Numbered from the stretch's first letter, positions 8,799 to 17,393 are shown. The stretch is 64,000 nucleotides of DNA from an uncultured Bacteroidales bacterium (GCA_902792435.1 CADAZN010000002.1:96283-160282), one strand, 5' to 3'. A program made the numbers and translations. Notes: a model not told the origin generated them from the letters alone.

Positions 8799-9545
8799 AT
8801 GGCGAACATAAAAATCACTACAGGGCAACACGTTAACGTTGAGCAGCGCATGGCGAGTGTTGGCGACAGGATTTATGCACAGATTCTTGACACTATTTTC
8901 ATTTCCATCTATTTTGTCATTATCACCACATTGGTTGGCATGCTTGCCTCAGCTGCCTATTTCGCCAAGAACACCAGCTTTTTAGCAGCAATCTTGTTTT
9001 TAGCCTATCTGCCCATCGTCATCTACCACCCCGTGTCGGAATTTTTCTTCAATGGCGCGAGCCCTGGCAAGAAGATTCTAAAGCTGCAAGTGGTGAAAAT
9101 CGACGGCTCGGCGCCCTCGCTGGGCGATTATCTCACCCGATGGGCTATCTTCCTAATCGAGTGCCTGATAATGCCAGGAATCGCTCTGCTGTGCATTCTG
9201 TTCAACAAGAACGGGCAGCGACTTGGCGACCTCATGGCTGGCACTGTCGTCATCAAGAGGGATGGTTACCAAAAGTATTATTTTGACTTGAGCAACTTTG
9301 GATATGTCAACCCTGGCTACAAGCCCTACTATCCTGAGGCAGCTACCCTCTCGATGCGACAAGCCGAAGTGATTAGGCAAACTCTCGTGAACAATAACGC
9401 CAACAGGCATTATTACATCGACTTGCTGAGCAACACCGTGAGGCAACATCTACGCATTCCGCCGCTTGAGGGCGGCAACAACGAAGCCTTCCTCAACACT
9501 ATCCTGAACGATTATCGGTTCTACTCCTCAACAATCGAAATCTAG
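8799..9545 (+). CDS. RDD family membrane protein
   Basis: A 248-residue protein whose N-terminal half is an RDD domain: RIYAQILDTIFI, then a pair of membrane helices, SPGKKILKLQVV, and a third hydrophobic stretch with the closing motif RLGDLMAGTVVIKR. The C-terminal 90 residues are soluble and not recognised. RDD proteins are small integral membrane proteins of unclear role, sometimes linked to ion transport. The start is ATG 8799, since the frame upstream contains the -7 promoter box. It is divergent from the SpoIIM/MoxR operon and probably belongs to the same functional unit. Confidence 0.85.
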   Translation: MANIKITTGQHVNVEQRMASVGDRIYAQILDTIFISIYFVIITTLVGMLASAAYFAKNTSFLAAILFLAYLPIVIYHPVSEFFFNGASPGKKILKLQVVKIDGSAPSLGDYLTRWAIFLIECLIMPGIALLCILFNKNGQRLGDLMAGTVVIKRDGYQKYYFDLSNFGYVNPGYKPYYPEAATLSMRQAEVIRQTLVNNNANRHYYIDLLSNTVRQHLRIPPLEGGNNEAFLNTILNDYRFYSSTIEI

Positions 9546-9755
9546 CGAACTGTTAATGATGTTGCAAAGCCTCTTTAAGGGACCATTTGCGAGCTGGGCG
9601 GCACAGGAGGTCGCCTTATAACCGCATCTGATTCCTTCAAGCTTGCTGATGGCCTCCTCGGCTTTCATTCCTTGAACTAGGCGTGCGATGCCTTGCAGGT
9701 TTCCATGGCAACCGCCATAGAAAATCACACTGCTTATCGCGCCGTGATCATCAAG
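9528..9755 (-). pseudogene. Truncated TSCPD-domain protein with a repeat array in place of its N-terminus
   Basis: The reading FYGGCHGNLQGIARLVQGM...LEGIRCGYKATSC is the core of the small TSCPD-domain family (about 80 residues, TIGR03905-like, unknown function). The similarity begins at LDDHGAISS (9755) and stops at the edge of a GGGATGA repeat array, so roughly the first 15-20 residues are gone. The closing motif reads TSCAAQLA where family members have TSCPDQLA. Only a GTG at 9728 could start translation. The frame is open back to the crp stop codon at 9831-9833, in phase with it. The 3' end overlaps the convergent RDD gene by 18 bases. Confidence 0.7.
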
Positions 9756-9756
9756 G

Positions 9757-9830
9757 GGGATGAGGGATGAGGGATGAGGGATGAGAGATGAGGGATGAGG
9801 GATGAGGGATGAGGGATGAGGGATGAGGGA
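9757..9830. repeat. Tandem 7-base array (GGGATGA, ten and a half copies)
   Basis: Ten copies plus four bases, with one variant unit (GAGATGA at 9785-9791). The array begins on the base next to the crp stop codon (9831-9833) and ends where the TSCPD gene similarity begins. Confidence 0.95.
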
Positions 9831-10511
9831 TTATTTCTTGAGCCAATCCAGGAGGGCCTTTCGGTCGTTTATCTCAATGACGCTGTTGCTCGTGGCGCTG
9901 ATTAGCCCCGCATCGATGAGCTCGCCGATAGTAGTCATCAAAGCTGGACGTCGGGCTCCCAAGATGCGGCACAGGTCGCGCTGCCTGAACTCAAGAACTA
10001 TGTGCTCCGAACGTTGACTGGTGAAAGCGCCAACGAGCATCACAAGCCTCTCGGTGACCGACACCTGCTCGGCGTTGATGATTTGCGTCTTCACAGCTTG
10101 CGAGTTCCTTGAGAGGTAGTTGAGGATGTTGTAGATAAACACGGGGTCGCTCTGCAGCATCGCCATGTAGTCATTTTTCGCCACTTGCAGAGTGCCACAT
10201 TCTTCACAAGCCCTAACGGTGAATGGGTAGCTGGTATCTAACCCGAAAAGGTAATCGGGAGCTATCACTTCGGGCCCCGTGAGCTCATGCGACAGGCTGA
10301 ATTTTAACTTTCGGCTCTCGTAGGTGACCCTTACCCTTCCCGAGATAATGAATCTCACATGGGTGCATGGGTCTCCACGGTCAATTATTTTCTCCCCCCT
10401 CTTGAATTTCAAGAAGTGGAAAGGAACTTTCTCGACGGTCTCTCTCAACCGCTCGTGACTCACGCCCTGAAAAAGAGGCAAATGAAGCAACGTATCAAAA
10501 ATATTTGTCAT
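9831..10511 (-). CDS. Crp/Fnr-family transcriptional regulator
   Basis: A 226-residue regulator with an N-terminal cyclic-nucleotide-binding-type barrel (RFIISGRVRVTYESRKL) and a C-terminal winged helix (RDLCRILGARRPALMTTIGELIDAGLIS). There are no cysteine clusters of the Fnr type, and the residues that bind cAMP in Crp are not conserved, so the ligand is unknown. Its ATG lies inside the first unit of the 7-base array toward hisS and its stop touches the next array, so it has no ordinary flanking sequence. It may be transcribed from hisS or from the array itself; what it regulates is unknown. Confidence 0.88.
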   Translation of the reverse strand: MTNIFDTLLHLPLFQGVSHERLRETVEKVPFHFLKFKRGEKIIDRGDPCTHVRFIISGRVRVTYESRKLKFSLSHELTGPEVIAPDYLFGLDTSYPFTVRACEECGTLQVAKNDYMAMLQSDPVFIYNILNYLSRNSQAVKTQIINAEQVSVTERLVMLVGAFTSQRSEHIVLEFRQRDLCRILGARRPALMTTIGELIDAGLISATSNSVIEINDRKALLDWLKK

Positions 10512-10845
10512 ATGTCATATGTCAGTTGTCAGTTATCAGTTGTCAGTTCTCAGTTGTCAGTTATCAGTTCTCACTAATCACTCATCACTAATCACTCATC
10601 ACTAATCAGTTGTCAGTTCTCACTAATCACTAATCACTCATCACTAATCACTCATCACTAATCAGTTGTCAGTTCTCAGTTATCAGTTGTCAGTTATCAG
10701 TTGTCAGCTCTTAGCTCTTAGCCTATAGCCTATAGCTTATAGCTCATAACTCCCTAATCACTAATCACTAATCACTAATCACTAATCACTAATCACTAAT
10801 CACTCATCACTAATCACTAATCACTCATCTCCAATCTCTAATCAC
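10508..10845. repeat. Array of about 47 variable 7-base units between hisS and crp
   Basis: Read on the plus strand, units such as TCATATG, TCAGTTG, TCAGTTA, TCAGTTC, TCACTAA, TCACTCA, TTAGCTC and ATAGCCT follow in steps of seven, with one short unit near 10746-10754. The first unit contains the crp start codon and the last contains the hisS stop codon, so the whole 330-base space is repeat. No ordinary promoter or gene is seen in it. Confidence 0.93.
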
Positions 10846-12206
10846 TGCTTCAGCATCTCGATTGCGACATCGAGGGTGTAGCTCTGCTGAGCGCCTGTTG
10901 CCATGTCCTTGATAGAGATAGTGCCCGATGTGAGCTCGCTCTCACCTACCATAGCAACATAAGGCGTGCCCTTGGCGTTGGCGTAGTTCATTTGCTTCTT
11001 CATCTTTGCGGGCTCAGGATAAAGCTCGCACGAGATTCCAGCAGCACGCAACTGCGACATGTGCTGCAAGCAACATTGCGACTCCTTGTCGCCAAAGTTG
11101 ATGAATATCACCTTAGTTGTAGCTATGGTATCGGCTGGATACAAGTCGAGTGTGTTGAGCACATCAAAGATGCGGTCGGCACCAAAGCTGATGCCCACGC
11201 CCGAGAGCCCATCCATTCCAAACACCCCTGTTAGATTGTCGTAACGACCTCCACCGGTGATGCTTCCCATCTCAACGTCAAGAGCCTTGACCTCGAGAAT
11301 GGTTCCCGTGTAATAGTTCAAGCCACGAGCAAGCGACACATCTAGCTCCACCTCGCTCTTGAGACCTAACGACTGAGCAGTGCTGAGCACATATTTCAGC
11401 TCCTCGATGCCCAGCTGGCCCACCTGCGATGTTGCCAGCAACGATTCCAGTGTCGATAGCTTCTCTTGGTTGGTTCCGCTCAAGGTGAGCAATGGCCGCA
11501 ATGTGTCAAGCGCCTGTTGCGACAAGCCCTTCTGTGCAAGTTCGGCGTTCACGTTATCAAATCCTATCTTGTCAATCTTGTCGATTGCCACTGTGATGTC
11601 GACAATCTTGTCGGGGGCGCCTATCACCTCGGCTATGCCACTTAATATCTTGCGGTTATTGAGCTTGATAACAATGTTGATGCCAAAGCGCTTGAACACC
11701 TCATCAATCATCGACACCAGCTCCACCTCATTTACCAATGAGTCGCTGCCAACCACGTCGGCATCACACTGATAGAACTCACGATAACGGCCACGCTGGG
11801 GACGATCGGCGCGCCACACGGGCTGGATTTGATAGCGCTTGAAGGGCATTTGTAGGTCGTTGCGATGCTGCACCACATAGCGCGCAAAGGGCACTGTGAG
11901 GTCGTAGCGAAGGCCTTTCTCACTCACCTTTGTAATCAAATGAATGTAGTCTTTGCGTGCCAACAGTTCATCGGGTGCCGACTTCAGGAAGTCACCACTG
12001 TTAAGAATCTTGAATAACAGTTTGTCACCCTCCTCGCCATATTTACCCATCAACGTCGACAGGTTCTCCATGGCTGGGGTCTCTATTTGTTGAAAACCAT
12101 AGAGCAGAAACACGCTCTTAATTGTATCGAAAATATAGTTGCGTTTTGCCATCTCGAGTGGCGAAAAGTCACGCGTACCTTTGGGAATCGATGGTTTCTG
12201 TGCCAT
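10842..12206 (-). CDS. hisS: Histidyl-tRNA synthetase
   Basis: HisRS attaches histidine to tRNA-His. The 454 residues show the class II core: GTRDFSP near residue 10, motif 2 [14 protein letters not shown], the histidine-binding [13 protein letters not shown] and GGGRYDNL, then an anticodon-binding domain ending the chain. The protein is complete. Its TGA stop lies inside the last unit of the 7-base array that fills the space to crp. It starts at ATG 12206, preceded by an AT-rich gap shared with the divergent acetyltransferase gene. Confidence 0.97.
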   Translation of the reverse strand: MAQKPSIPKGTRDFSPLEMAKRNYIFDTIKSVFLLYGFQQIETPAMENLSTLMGKYGEEGDKLLFKILNSGDFLKSAPDELLARKDYIHLITKVSEKGLRYDLTVPFARYVVQHRNDLQMPFKRYQIQPVWRADRPQRGRYREFYQCDADVVGSDSLVNEVELVSMIDEVFKRFGINIVIKLNNRKILSGIAEVIGAPDKIVDITVAIDKIDKIGFDNVNAELAQKGLSQQALDTLRPLLTLSGTNQEKLSTLESLLATSQVGQLGIEELKYVLSTAQSLGLKSEVELDVSLARGLNYYTGTILEVKALDVEMGSITGGGRYDNLTGVFGMDGLSGVGISFGADRIFDVLNTLDLYPADTIATTKVIFINFGDKESQCCLQHMSQLRAAGISCELYPEPAKMKKQMNYANAKGTPYVAMVGESELTSGTISIKDMATGAQQSYTLDVAIEMLKQ

Positions 12207-12300
12207 TATTTGATTATTTTTTGAATCTTTTTTCTTGAATTTGCAAAATTACATAGTTTTTATTTAAAAAAAAAATGTTAATAGTTAAATGTTTATTTTC

Positions 12301-12332
12301 TTTGCCACTTTGAGAAATCTTGTGTATATTTG
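12301..12332 (+). promoter_or_regulatory. Promoter of the acetyltransferase-nitroreductase pair
   Basis: TTTG at 12301-12304 and TATATTTG at 12325-12332, 20 bases apart; the ATG follows at 12348, so the frame upstream of it is not translated. Confidence 0.75.
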
Positions 12333-12347
12333 CCAGAAAAAAGAGAT

Positions 12348-12821
12348 ATGAGAATAAGAAGAGCCGAAAATCGTGACATTCCACGCATTCATGAGCTGCT
12401 CACTCAAGTCAACAACGTTCACGCACAAGGGCGCCCCGACATCTTTAAGAGCGGGAACCGAAAATATACCGATGAGCAACTTGTGGAGATTATTGATAAT
12501 CAAGATAAAACTCCCATCTTTGTATTGGTCAATGATGAAGATGTGGTGTTGGGATACTGCTTTAGCATTGTTGAGCAGTTTATCAATGACAATAACCGCA
12601 CCGACATAAAGACTCTTTATATTGATGACCTGTGTGTCGACGAGACTTTTCGCCGCCAGCACATTGCCAAGCGGTTGTTTGACCATGTGACATCCTGGGC
12701 ACGCAGCAACGGCTTCTACAACATCACGCTCAACGTGTGGGAGTGCAATCCAGGGGCAAGAGCCTTCTACGACAAGTGCGGCATGAAACCCCTCAAAACC
12801 TATCTCGAAACAATATTATGA
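12348..12821 (+). CDS. GNAT-family N-acetyltransferase
   Basis: A 157-residue single-domain GNAT acetyltransferase. The acetyl-CoA binding strand-loop appears as IDDLCVDETFRRQHIAKRLF (R/Q-x-x-G/A variant near residues 90-110), followed by LNVWECNPGARAFYDKCGM, the usual end of the fold. It most resembles small-molecule or protein N-acetyltransferases of the RimI-like group, but the substrate cannot be told. The start at 12348 is set by the promoter just upstream. The TGA overlaps the ATG of the nitroreductase gene, so the two are cotranscribed. Confidence 0.85.
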   Translation: MRIRRAENRDIPRIHELLTQVNNVHAQGRPDIFKSGNRKYTDEQLVEIIDNQDKTPIFVLVNDEDVVLGYCFSIVEQFINDNNRTDIKTLYIDDLCVDETFRRQHIAKRLFDHVTSWARSNGFYNITLNVWECNPGARAFYDKCGMKPLKTYLETIL

Positions 12822-13498
12822 CTATGGACCTAATAGAAGCTATCAAGGCGAGGCATTCGGTGCGTCACTATCTTGACCGTCCTATCGAAGCCGAGAAAAT
12901 CGAGCGGCTACAACAGCTCGCCAGCAACTACAACAAGCTGAGCGGGCTCCACATTCAGCTCATAACCAATGAGCCACGCTCCTTTGGCGAGAGCCTGCTA
13001 GCGCGCTACGGCAAGTTCAGCGGTGTGAGCAACTATTTTGCCATGATAGGGAAAAGGGGCGACAACCTCGACGAGACCGTCGGGTATTATGGCGAGAAAC
13101 TGGTGCTCGAAGCGCAAATGATGGGGCTCAACACTTGCTGGGTTGCTCTTTCCTACAAGAAAATCGCCAGCGTTCTGAGCATCGACGAGGATGAGAAACT
13201 TGTTTGCCTCATCGCTCTAGGATATGGAGCCACACAAGGAGTTGATCACAAAAGGAAATCTCCCGACAAAGTAAGCCTCATCGACGTGAAAACTGCTCCG
13301 CAGTGGTACAAGCAGGGAGTGGCGTGCGCACTACTCGCTCCCACCGCTATCAACCAGCAGAAGTTCAAATTTGCAATCACCGCCTCAGGCACCGTGAAAG
13401 CCAAGGCTGGCCTGGGGCCCTATGCAAAGATTGACCTAGGCATTGTAAAATATCACTTCGAAATAGGAGCGGGAATCAACAATTTCACGTGGGAATAA
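12818..13498 (+). CDS. Nitroreductase family protein (TM-nitroreductase type)
   Basis: A 226-residue FMN-dependent nitroreductase-fold protein. It begins MDLIEAIKARHSVRHYLDRP, the family's FMN-binding start, and has the tandem half-domain arrangement (ACALLAPTAINQQKFKF) of the putative TM nitroreductases, in which both halves sit in one chain. It likely reduces a small substrate with NAD(P)H, but the substrate is unknown. The start is ATG 12818 (or 12824 two codons later), four bases inside the acetyltransferase gene, which argues for coupled translation. Confidence 0.82.
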   Translation: MTMDLIEAIKARHSVRHYLDRPIEAEKIERLQQLASNYNKLSGLHIQLITNEPRSFGESLLARYGKFSGVSNYFAMIGKRGDNLDETVGYYGEKLVLEAQMMGLNTCWVALSYKKIASVLSIDEDEKLVCLIALGYGATQGVDHKRKSPDKVSLIDVKTAPQWYKQGVACALLAPTAINQQKFKFAITASGTVKAKAGLGPYAKIDLGIVKYHFEIGAGINNFTWE

Positions 13499-13528
13499 TG
13501 TGTTGACACTTGAGCTGATAAACCATTT

Positions 13529-13575
13529 TTTGAATCAAAAGTAGTGACAATTTAATAATTTTGCACTAATTTTGC
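13529..13575 (+). promoter_or_regulatory. Doubled -7 box before the nucleotidyltransferase-aminotransferase gene
   Basis: Two TAATTTTG boxes (13556-13563 and 13567-13574) lie 11 bases apart, with a TTTG at 13529-13532 upstream at a spacing of 23 from the first, which is looser than usual. The unit TTGCACTAATTTTGC at 13561-13575 also occurs before ruvX. Confidence 0.55.
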
Positions 13576-13612
13576 ATAAACGATTTTTTTCACGAAATAA
13601 CATTTATACACG

Positions 13613-15424
13613 ATGCAAGCGATAATACTGGCAGCCGGCATGGGTCGCCGATTGGGCGAGCTCACTCAGGGAAACACTAAGTGCATGATCAAGGTCAACG
13701 GGGTGCGCCTCATCGATCGAATGCTCACGCAGCTGTGTGCGCTCAACCTCAATCGCGTGGTGATTGTGGCAGGCTACAAGGGCAAAGAACTTGTGGAGCA
13801 CATAGGTGACCGATACAACGACAGGCTCAAGATAGAGTGGGCCTGGAACCCAGTGTATGACAAGACCAATAACATCTACTCGCTCTCGATTGTTAAGCAA
13901 CAATTGCAAGAAGATGACACATTGCTCATTGAGAGCGACCTGATTTTTGATGACAAGATGTTCAGCATGATCCTCGCCAACCCCTACCCCAACCTGGCAC
14001 TCGTTGCTAAATATGAGACCTGGATGGATGGAACCATGGTGTGCATCGACAGCGACAACAACATCGTGAACTTCGTGCCCCGCAAGGCCTTCAACTATGA
14101 CGAAGTCGACAGCTACTACAAAACTGTCAACATCTACAAGTTCAGCCGCGAGTTCAGCGAGAGAGTATATGTGCCATTCCTCGACGCCTATTGCCGCGTG
14201 ATGGGCAATAACGAGTACTACGAACAAGTGCTACGCGTAATCACTTTGCTCGACAAGGCCGAGCTCAAAGCGCTGCCTATTGGCAACGAGCGATGGTATG
14301 AGATTGACGACGTGCAGGACCTCGACATAGCTGAGAACATCTTTGCCAGCGAACATGAGAGGCTGGGCAAGTTCAACAAGCGCTATGGCGGCTACTGGCG
14401 ATTCCCCAAGATGCTCGACTATTGCTACCTCGTGAACCCCTTCTTCCCGCCCAAGCGCATGAAAGACGAACTGCGCGCCAACTTCGACGTGCTGCTAACG
14501 CAGTATCCTTCAGGGATGCAGGTAAACGCGCTGCTGGCTGGCAAGTATTTTGGAATCAGGCAGGAGATGGCAGTAGCGGGCAATGGTGCTGCCGAGCTTA
14601 TCAAGACGTTGATGGCAAGTCTGGAGGGGAAAATGGGCGTGGTGCTGCCCACCTTTGAGGAATATCCTAACCGCGTTGAACGCTCAAGGCTTGTGACTTT
14701 CGCCCCTGACAATGCCGACCTGCGTTACACAGCCAGCGACCTCATGCATTACTTTGAAGACAAAGAAATAAGAACCCTGCTACTAGTCAATCCAGATAAC
14801 CCCTCGGGCAATTTTATACCTAAGAACGAGATTCTTGAGCTAGCCATGTGGTGCAAGAACCGTGGCATGAGGCTCGTTGTAGACGAATCATTTGTCGATT
14901 TTGCCGACGATTATGCCACCAGCTCCTTGCTCAAGAACGAGATTCTGCTGCAACACCCCAACTTGGTGGTTATGAAGAGCATCAGCAAGAGCTATGGCGT
15001 GCCGGGTCTGCGACTTGGCGTTATGGCCAGCAGCGACGTGGAGCTAATTGCTCACGCCAAGAAAGATGTTGCAATTTGGAACATCAACTCCTTCGCCGAG
15101 TTCTACATGCAAATTTTCAATAAGTACGAGCAATTCTACAAAGCTGCATGTGCCAAATTCATCGAGGAGCGCAAGCGCTTTAAGTCCGAGCTGAGCAAGA
15201 TTCATTATCTAAGGGTAATCCCGTCGCAAGCCAATTACTTCCTTTGCGAGGTGACCGATGGCTTTACGGCAAGTGAACTCACCCAGATTCTCCTGAACCG
15301 CCACAATATCCTCATCAAGGATTGTAGCAACAAGACCAGTCTTGAAGGCAAGAACTATGTACGCATCGCCATTCGCAACACCGACGACAACAACAAGTTA
15401 ATTCAAGCACTACTCTCACTATGA
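13613..15424 (+). CDS. Bifunctional nucleotidyltransferase-aminotransferase fusion
   Basis: The 603 residues join two enzymes. Residues 1 to about 235 are a LicC-like NTP transferase: LAAGMGRRLGELTQGNTK (GxGxR nucleotide loop and Lys), LLIESDLIFD and WYEIDDVQDLDIAE metal-site acidic residues. Residues from about 270 to the end are a PLP aminotransferase of the HisC/CobD type: GNGAAELI, NPDNPSGNFI, VVDESFVDF and the PLP lysine K459 in SISKSYGVPGLRLG, with a closing arginine in YVRIAIRN. The enzyme probably makes an amino-alcohol or amino-acid phosphate and activates it with CTP or another NTP. The next gene starts at its stop (ATGA). With the LicD gene nearby, a surface phospho-decoration pathway is inferred. 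The substrate is unknown; no PEP mutase is present for a phosphonate route. Confidence 0.85.
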   Translation: MQAIILAAGMGRRLGELTQGNTKCMIKVNGVRLIDRMLTQLCALNLNRVVIVAGYKGKELVEHIGDRYNDRLKIEWAWNPVYDKTNNIYSLSIVKQQLQEDDTLLIESDLIFDDKMFSMILANPYPNLALVAKYETWMDGTMVCIDSDNNIVNFVPRKAFNYDEVDSYYKTVNIYKFSREFSERVYVPFLDAYCRVMGNNEYYEQVLRVITLLDKAELKALPIGNERWYEIDDVQDLDIAENIFASEHERLGKFNKRYGGYWRFPKMLDYCYLVNPFFPPKRMKDELRANFDVLLTQYPSGMQVNALLAGKYFGIRQEMAVAGNGAAELIKTLMASLEGKMGVVLPTFEEYPNRVERSRLVTFAPDNADLRYTASDLMHYFEDKEIRTLLLVNPDNPSGNFIPKNEILELAMWCKNRGMRLVVDESFVDFADDYATSSLLKNEILLQHPNLVVMKSISKSYGVPGLRLGVMASSDVELIAHAKKDVAIWNINSFAEFYMQIFNKYEQFYKAACAKFIEERKRFKSELSKIHYLRVIPSQANYFLCEVTDGFTASELTQILLNRHNILIKDCSNKTSLEGKNYVRIAIRNTDDNNKLIQALLSL

Positions 15425-16446
15425 TAAATATTTGCATCTGCGGTGGCGGTTCACTTGGCCACACCATTGCTGGTTTTGTCGCTTCGCAAAAAGATTACAA
15501 TGTTAGTGTCTTGACTCGTAGCCCGCACCGATGGAGTAAATCGATTGAAATCACCGATTTGAACAACAAGCATTTTATAGGGGAATTATCATGTGTTACC
15601 GATAACCCTTCGTTAGTTGTTTCTAATGCTGATATTGTACTGCTGTGCCTGCCAGGTCCTGCTATTAAAGATGTTCTGAAAAAGATAAGGCCATATCTAA
15701 ACAATAACACTTTTGTTGGAACTGTAGTGTCGAGTACTGGCTTTTTCTTTATGGCCACTCAACTTCTGCCATGTGACATACCTATTTTTGGGTTCCAGCG
15801 TGTGCCGTTTATTGCCCGTGTCAAAGAATATGGTAAAAGTGCCAACTTATTAGGTTATAAACCAAGTCTTAGCGTTGCTATTGAACACTCATCCTATGAA
15901 AAAAAGCGAGAGTTGGCATTGTTGCTTGAGCGCATTTTCAACGTCCCTATAAAATTGTTAAGCAGTCATTATGAGGTGAGTCTCACCAACAGCAATCCAC
16001 TGCTTCACACCTCTCGAATTTATACTCTTTGGAAAGACTGGAAGCCAGGCATCAAGTATGACCACTGTCCGCTATTTTATGCAGATTGGACCATCGAGGC
16101 AGCTCATTATTATATTAATATGGACCGTGAATTTCAAGCATTGCTCAAGTTGCTTCCAGTAACACAAGGAGCTATTCCTAATGTTCTTGACTACTATGAG
16201 AGTCACGATGAGAAATCGCTATGTGACAAACTCGCCTCTATTCCAGCGTTCAAAAGTATAATGGCTCCAATGATTGGTAATGATGATGATGGTTATGTGC
16301 CAGATTTCAATAGTCGCTACTTTACAGAAGATTTTCCTTATGGTCTATATTCTATTGTGAAAGTGGCAAAAGACATTAATTTCTCAACACCTGTAATTGA
16401 CGAGGTCTTTCAGTGGGGAATGGACGTAATTGCTCAAAACCAGTAG
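15421..16446 (+). CDS. NAD/NADP octopine/nopaline dehydrogenase-like protein
   Basis: A 341-residue two-domain dehydrogenase. The N-terminal Rossmann fold reads CICGGGSLGHTIAGF, with VLLCLPGPAIKDVL near residue 80; the C-terminal all-helical domain holds NSNPLLHTSRIYTLW, where the histidine matches the catalytic position of the opine dehydrogenase family. Such enzymes reductively join an amino acid to a keto acid, and relatives occur in capsule and O-antigen clusters. It is translationally coupled to the fusion gene (four-base overlap) and runs 13 bases into the convergent licD. Base composition is more AT-rich than that of the housekeeping neighbours. Confidence 0.83.
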   Translation: MINICICGGGSLGHTIAGFVASQKDYNVSVLTRSPHRWSKSIEITDLNNKHFIGELSCVTDNPSLVVSNADIVLLCLPGPAIKDVLKKIRPYLNNNTFVGTVVSSTGFFFMATQLLPCDIPIFGFQRVPFIARVKEYGKSANLLGYKPSLSVAIEHSSYEKKRELALLLERIFNVPIKLLSSHYEVSLTNSNPLLHTSRIYTLWKDWKPGIKYDHCPLFYADWTIEAAHYYINMDREFQALLKLLPVTQGAIPNVLDYYESHDEKSLCDKLASIPAFKSIMAPMIGNDDDGYVPDFNSRYFTEDFPYGLYSIVKVAKDINFSTPVIDEVFQWGMDVIAQNQ

Positions 16447-17216
16447 GCTTCAAAATCGTGGTGCACCCGTTTTTCAACAGGAGGCAGAGTCATGTAATCG
16501 CCATAAGTCTTCTCAAGATATTCCTTGTAGCCCACCATCGTCTTATAGTTTTTGCCCTCAAAAAGGATGTCGACATCGCTCGAAATGCAGCTCGATGAGA
16601 AACACCCTTCAATGCCAGGACCAGCCTCGGTCATGTTGCACACTAGCGATGATGGCTTGTTGTGAGCAATCAGTCTGTCGAGTTCATTGTTGATGCTTTT
16701 AACGCTCCTTGGCCAATGTTTATAAACAATATAGGCCCATCGAGAGTATAATGGGTTATTGTGAGATATTTTGCACCGCCTTATCTTGTTGAGAAACCTC
16801 TTGCGCTTGAAAACTTTCTGCCTAACCGACAAATCTTCGCTCACATAATCAACCGGAAACACATCGACATAAACCCCTATTTCAAAGCCGGGAGTTTCTT
16901 GCTCCACCACCCTTGTTTTAGTATCTACAACTTTAGCAAAAGTGTAGTAGTAATTCGCTTCGGTGCGTGGGTTGATAACATAATATCTTCCCGACTCGCT
17001 ACTGAATTTCGCAAGAAACTGCTCATAACTCTCGCGAGGCATATACAAGTCGATGTCGTCGTCCCATGGAATATATCCTTGATGGCGCACAGCTCCAAGC
17101 AGTGTGCCGCTCGAAAGAAAATAGATGATGCCTTCACGCTGGCAAAACTCATGAATCTCGTCAAGTATCGAAATCTGTATCGACCTCAATTCGGTAATAT
17201 CGGTTATTCGTCTCAT
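16434..17216 (-). CDS. LicD-family phosphotransferase
   Basis: LicD-family proteins transfer phosphocholine-like groups from a nucleotide carrier onto glycans, or belong to the wider nucleotidyltransferase-fold set. The signature FLSSGTLLGAVRHQGYIPWD is followed directly by the acidic cluster DDIDLYMPR near residues 52-60, the metal site of the fold. The start is put at ATG 17216 (MRRITDITELRSIQ), since the first ten codons of the longer frame (from 17246) contain a good -7 box. It converges with the opine dehydrogenase gene, overlapping by 13 bases. As transferase it would complete a pathway with the fusion enzyme; the acceptor is unknown. Confidence 0.85.
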   Translation of the reverse strand: MRRITDITELRSIQISILDEIHEFCQREGIIYFLSSGTLLGAVRHQGYIPWDDDIDLYMPRESYEQFLAKFSSESGRYYVINPRTEANYYYTFAKVVDTKTRVVEQETPGFEIGVYVDVFPVDYVSEDLSVRQKVFKRKRFLNKIRRCKISHNNPLYSRWAYIVYKHWPRSVKSINNELDRLIAHNKPSSLVCNMTEAGPGIEGCFSSSCISSDVDILFEGKNYKTMVGYKEYLEKTYGDYMTLPPVEKRVHHDFEAYWF

Positions 17217-17224
17217 AGTCTCTG

Positions 17225-17254
17225 CAAAGTTAGTCTTTTTATCCATTATTTCAA
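17225..17254 (-). promoter_or_regulatory. Probable licD promoter with minimal leader
   Basis: Minus-strand TTG (17254-17252) and TAACTTTG (17232-17225) are 19 bases apart. The inferred ATG follows nine bases after the last G, the same geometry as at ruvX. No other -7 box was found between this gene and gpmI. Confidence 0.5.
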
Positions 17255-17296
17255 CAAAAAAATGTGATGATAATTGTAAAAAAATGTTGTTTATTT

Positions 17297-17327
17297 TTTG
17301 TAATGCGCCTAAAATGATATATATTTG
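17297..17327 (+). promoter_or_regulatory. Promoter of gpmI
   Basis: TTTG at 17297-17300 and TATATTTG at 17320-17327, 19 bases apart. The leader to the ATG at 17394 would be about 62 bases. Confidence 0.8.
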
Positions 17328-17393
17328 CAGTCCTAATAAAGTTTTATTAAGGAAAGATAAATTGAAGTTCTAAACTTAAATTTACCTAATTTG

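Noticed and set aside
10508-10845. CRISPR array
   Set aside because: Units are 7 bases with no spacers, and no cas genes are in the window.
13604-14227. Minus-strand frame of 207 codons within the nucleotidyltransferase domain
   Set aside because: The sense strand encodes conserved enzyme motifs; the antisense frame has His/Val-rich shadow composition.
13613-17246. Phosphonate biosynthesis cluster
   Set aside because: No PEP mutase or phosphonopyruvate decarboxylase is present, and the aminotransferase is of the HisC/CobD type rather than the class V type of aminoethylphosphonate enzymes.
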